Below the pieces are notes generated by a model. The model was not told the DNA's origin, ran no database searches, and was given only the letters and a program-made list of their open reading frames with translations. 6,390 nucleotides of DNA, from NCBI GenBank assembly GCA_022709485.1, contig JAKLIS010000084.1, positions 1-6,390 of the forward strand, in the 5' to 3' direction. The translations under genes were made by a program, and so were the position numbers. Of this stretch, positions 6,047 through 6,390 are shown piece by piece; position 1 is the first letter of the stretch; every line of letters starts with the position of its first letter. The DNA comes from Elusimicrobiota bacterium. GTDB lineage: Bacteria; Elusimicrobiota; Elusimicrobia; F11.

Positions 6047-6050
6047 TTTT
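6031..6050 (+). terminator. Intrinsic terminator-like stem-loop
   Basis: ACGTCCC (6031-6037) and GGGACGT (6041-6047) form a perfect 7-bp stem with a 3-nt loop, followed by a short run of T (6047-6050). It lies 199 bp after the stop of the last receiver gene and could end the operon transcript. The T-run is short and the hairpin sits inside a repeat insert, so it may be fortuitous. Confidence 0.4.
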
Positions 6051-6090
6051 CGCGGGAATGACGGCCCACACCTTGGGAATTATGGCTCGA

Positions 6091-6111
6091 TCGCTTTCGG
6101 GGGAATGACAG
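6091..6111 (+). repeat. GC-hairpin repeat, copy C (right half only)
   Basis: TCGCTTTCGGGGGAATGACAG matches the right arm of the same repeat (CGCTTTCGCGGGAATGAC) with one changed base. A convincing left arm is not present; GGGAATTATGG just upstream may be its decayed remnant. Confidence 0.4.
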
Positions 6112-6136
6112 CATCGCATTGCCGACGCTATTCTTC

Positions 6137-6142
6137 TAAAAT
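6137..6142 (+). promoter_or_regulatory. Candidate -10 box for the hydrolase gene
   Basis: TAAAAT matches the -10 consensus in five of six positions and lies six bases before the ATG at 6149. Transcription would start at or next to the A of the start codon, giving a leaderless mRNA. No good -35 box lies 17 bp upstream. Confidence 0.3.
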
Positions 6143-6148
6143 CCTTTT

Positions 6149-6390
6149 ATGCGCGCCCAAATCGGTTTCTTTGTCATTGTCTCTCAAATTTTTTTTTCCT
6201 CTTGCTCTCCCTATCGTTTTTTCTATTACCCTAATAATCGTCTTTATCTAGATCCAAAAACCATCAATATCTCTTATGAGATGTTTGAATACGAAAGCCT
6301 GAATGGGAAAGACATTTACGGCATGCTGTTTCGAACCAATCGAGAACCCAAAGGAATCGTGGTTCATTTTCACGGCAATTTTGGAAATGT
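6149..6390 (+). CDS. Alpha/beta-hydrolase-fold lipoprotein, N-terminal part (runs off the right edge)
   Basis: I translated this gene by hand; about 80 codons are in the window. Residues 1-18 are a hydrophobic export signal followed by Cys19 in FFSSCS, a lipobox-like site, so the mature protein is probably a lipid-anchored envelope protein. A pattern typical of the family follows: YYPNNRLYLDP, then a strand and turn (FEYESLNGKDIYGMLF), then VVHFHGNFGN. This last matches the HGN(A/F)xN oxyanion-hole region of alpha/beta hydrolases of the YfhR/BEM46-like type. The nucleophile elbow (GxSxG) and the rest of the triad lie beyond the window. The substrate cannot be told: members are esterase- or peptidase-like and many are uncharacterised. 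No ribosome-binding site precedes the ATG, which is supported by the signal peptide beginning there; a later ATG at 6281 would remove the signal. It is separated from the signalling operon by the repeat region. Confidence 0.82.
   Translation, partial: MRAQIGFFVIVSQIFFSSCSPYRFFYYPNNRLYLDPKTINISYEMFEYESLNGKDIYGMLFRTNREPKGIVVHFHGNFGN

Larger units (their letters stand above)
5917..6064 (+). repeat. GC-hairpin repeat, copy B, split in two halves
   Basis: CCTGGATTCCCG (5917-5928) and TTTTCGCGGGAATGACGG (6047-6064) are the two arms of the same repeat type; joined, they give an almost perfect hairpin (ATTCCCG with CGGGAAT). They are separated by about 118 bp that do not belong to the repeat. This suggests a later insertion into the loop of the hairpin. 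Confidence 0.5.
5833..6148. other. Gene-free, repeat-rich intergenic stretch
   Basis: These 316 bp between the signalling operon and the hydrolase gene hold no credible coding region. They contain three degenerate copies or halves of a GC-hairpin repeat of the type CCTGGATTCCCGC..TTTCGCGGGAATGAC, a hairpin-rich insert splitting one copy, and a terminator-like stem-loop. These parts are listed separately. Confidence 0.75.

Noticed and set aside
5854..6111. Possible CRISPR array
   Set aside because: The repeated units are few, degenerate, of different lengths and in both orientations, and there are no regular spacers or cas genes. They are hairpin repeats.
6021..6251. Plus-strand open frame across the repeats into the start of the hydrolase gene
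   Set aside because: It is in a different frame from the hydrolase, which has a signal peptide and the HGN motif; the first part is translated repeat DNA.

Overview
The window looks like a piece of a Gram-negative chromosome. Evidence: moderate G+C content, one protein with a cleavable signal peptide, one probable lipoprotein, and many two-component and PilZ-type signalling proteins. Nothing here fixes the phylum. The style (cytoplasmic chains of receivers and kinases, GC-hairpin repeats between genes) would fit deltaproteobacterial, Nitrospira-like or Omnitrophota-like lineages, but that is a guess.

Layout. On the minus strand at the left edge, a partial PilZ-domain gene (1-201) overlaps by 4 bp the end of a 383-residue gene (198-1349). 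That gene encodes an unusual chimera: a degenerate receiver-like domain in the cytoplasm, one membrane helix, and five beta-propeller-type repeats outside. A 232-bp gap separates it from a divergent plus-strand gene for a 237-residue exported protein of unknown function (1582-2295).

The core is a tightly packed plus-strand operon (2431-5832) of four genes: a hybrid kinase (REC-HisKA-HATPase-REC), a single-domain receiver, a second kinase with an N-terminal receiver (REC-HisKA-HATPase), and another single-domain receiver. All three internal junctions are ATGA overlaps, so translation is probably coupled. Together they carry two phosphorylatable histidines and five receiver domains. The first receiver has Asn where the phospho-accepting Asp should be. 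No protein has a DNA-binding, enzymatic or other recognisable output domain, a transmembrane segment or a dedicated sensor domain, so input and output must lie elsewhere or act through protein contacts. A striking set of inverted TAAAGTGA half-sites lies just before the first start codon. A 10-bp hairpin lies between a perfect AGGAGG and the start of the last gene.

Downstream (5833-6148) is a gene-free stretch full of imperfect GC-hairpin repeats. One repeat appears to be split by a roughly 118-bp, hairpin-rich, MITE-like insert ending in a terminator-like stem-loop. The window closes with the start of an alpha/beta-hydrolase lipoprotein gene (6149 to beyond 6390), possibly read from a leaderless mRNA.
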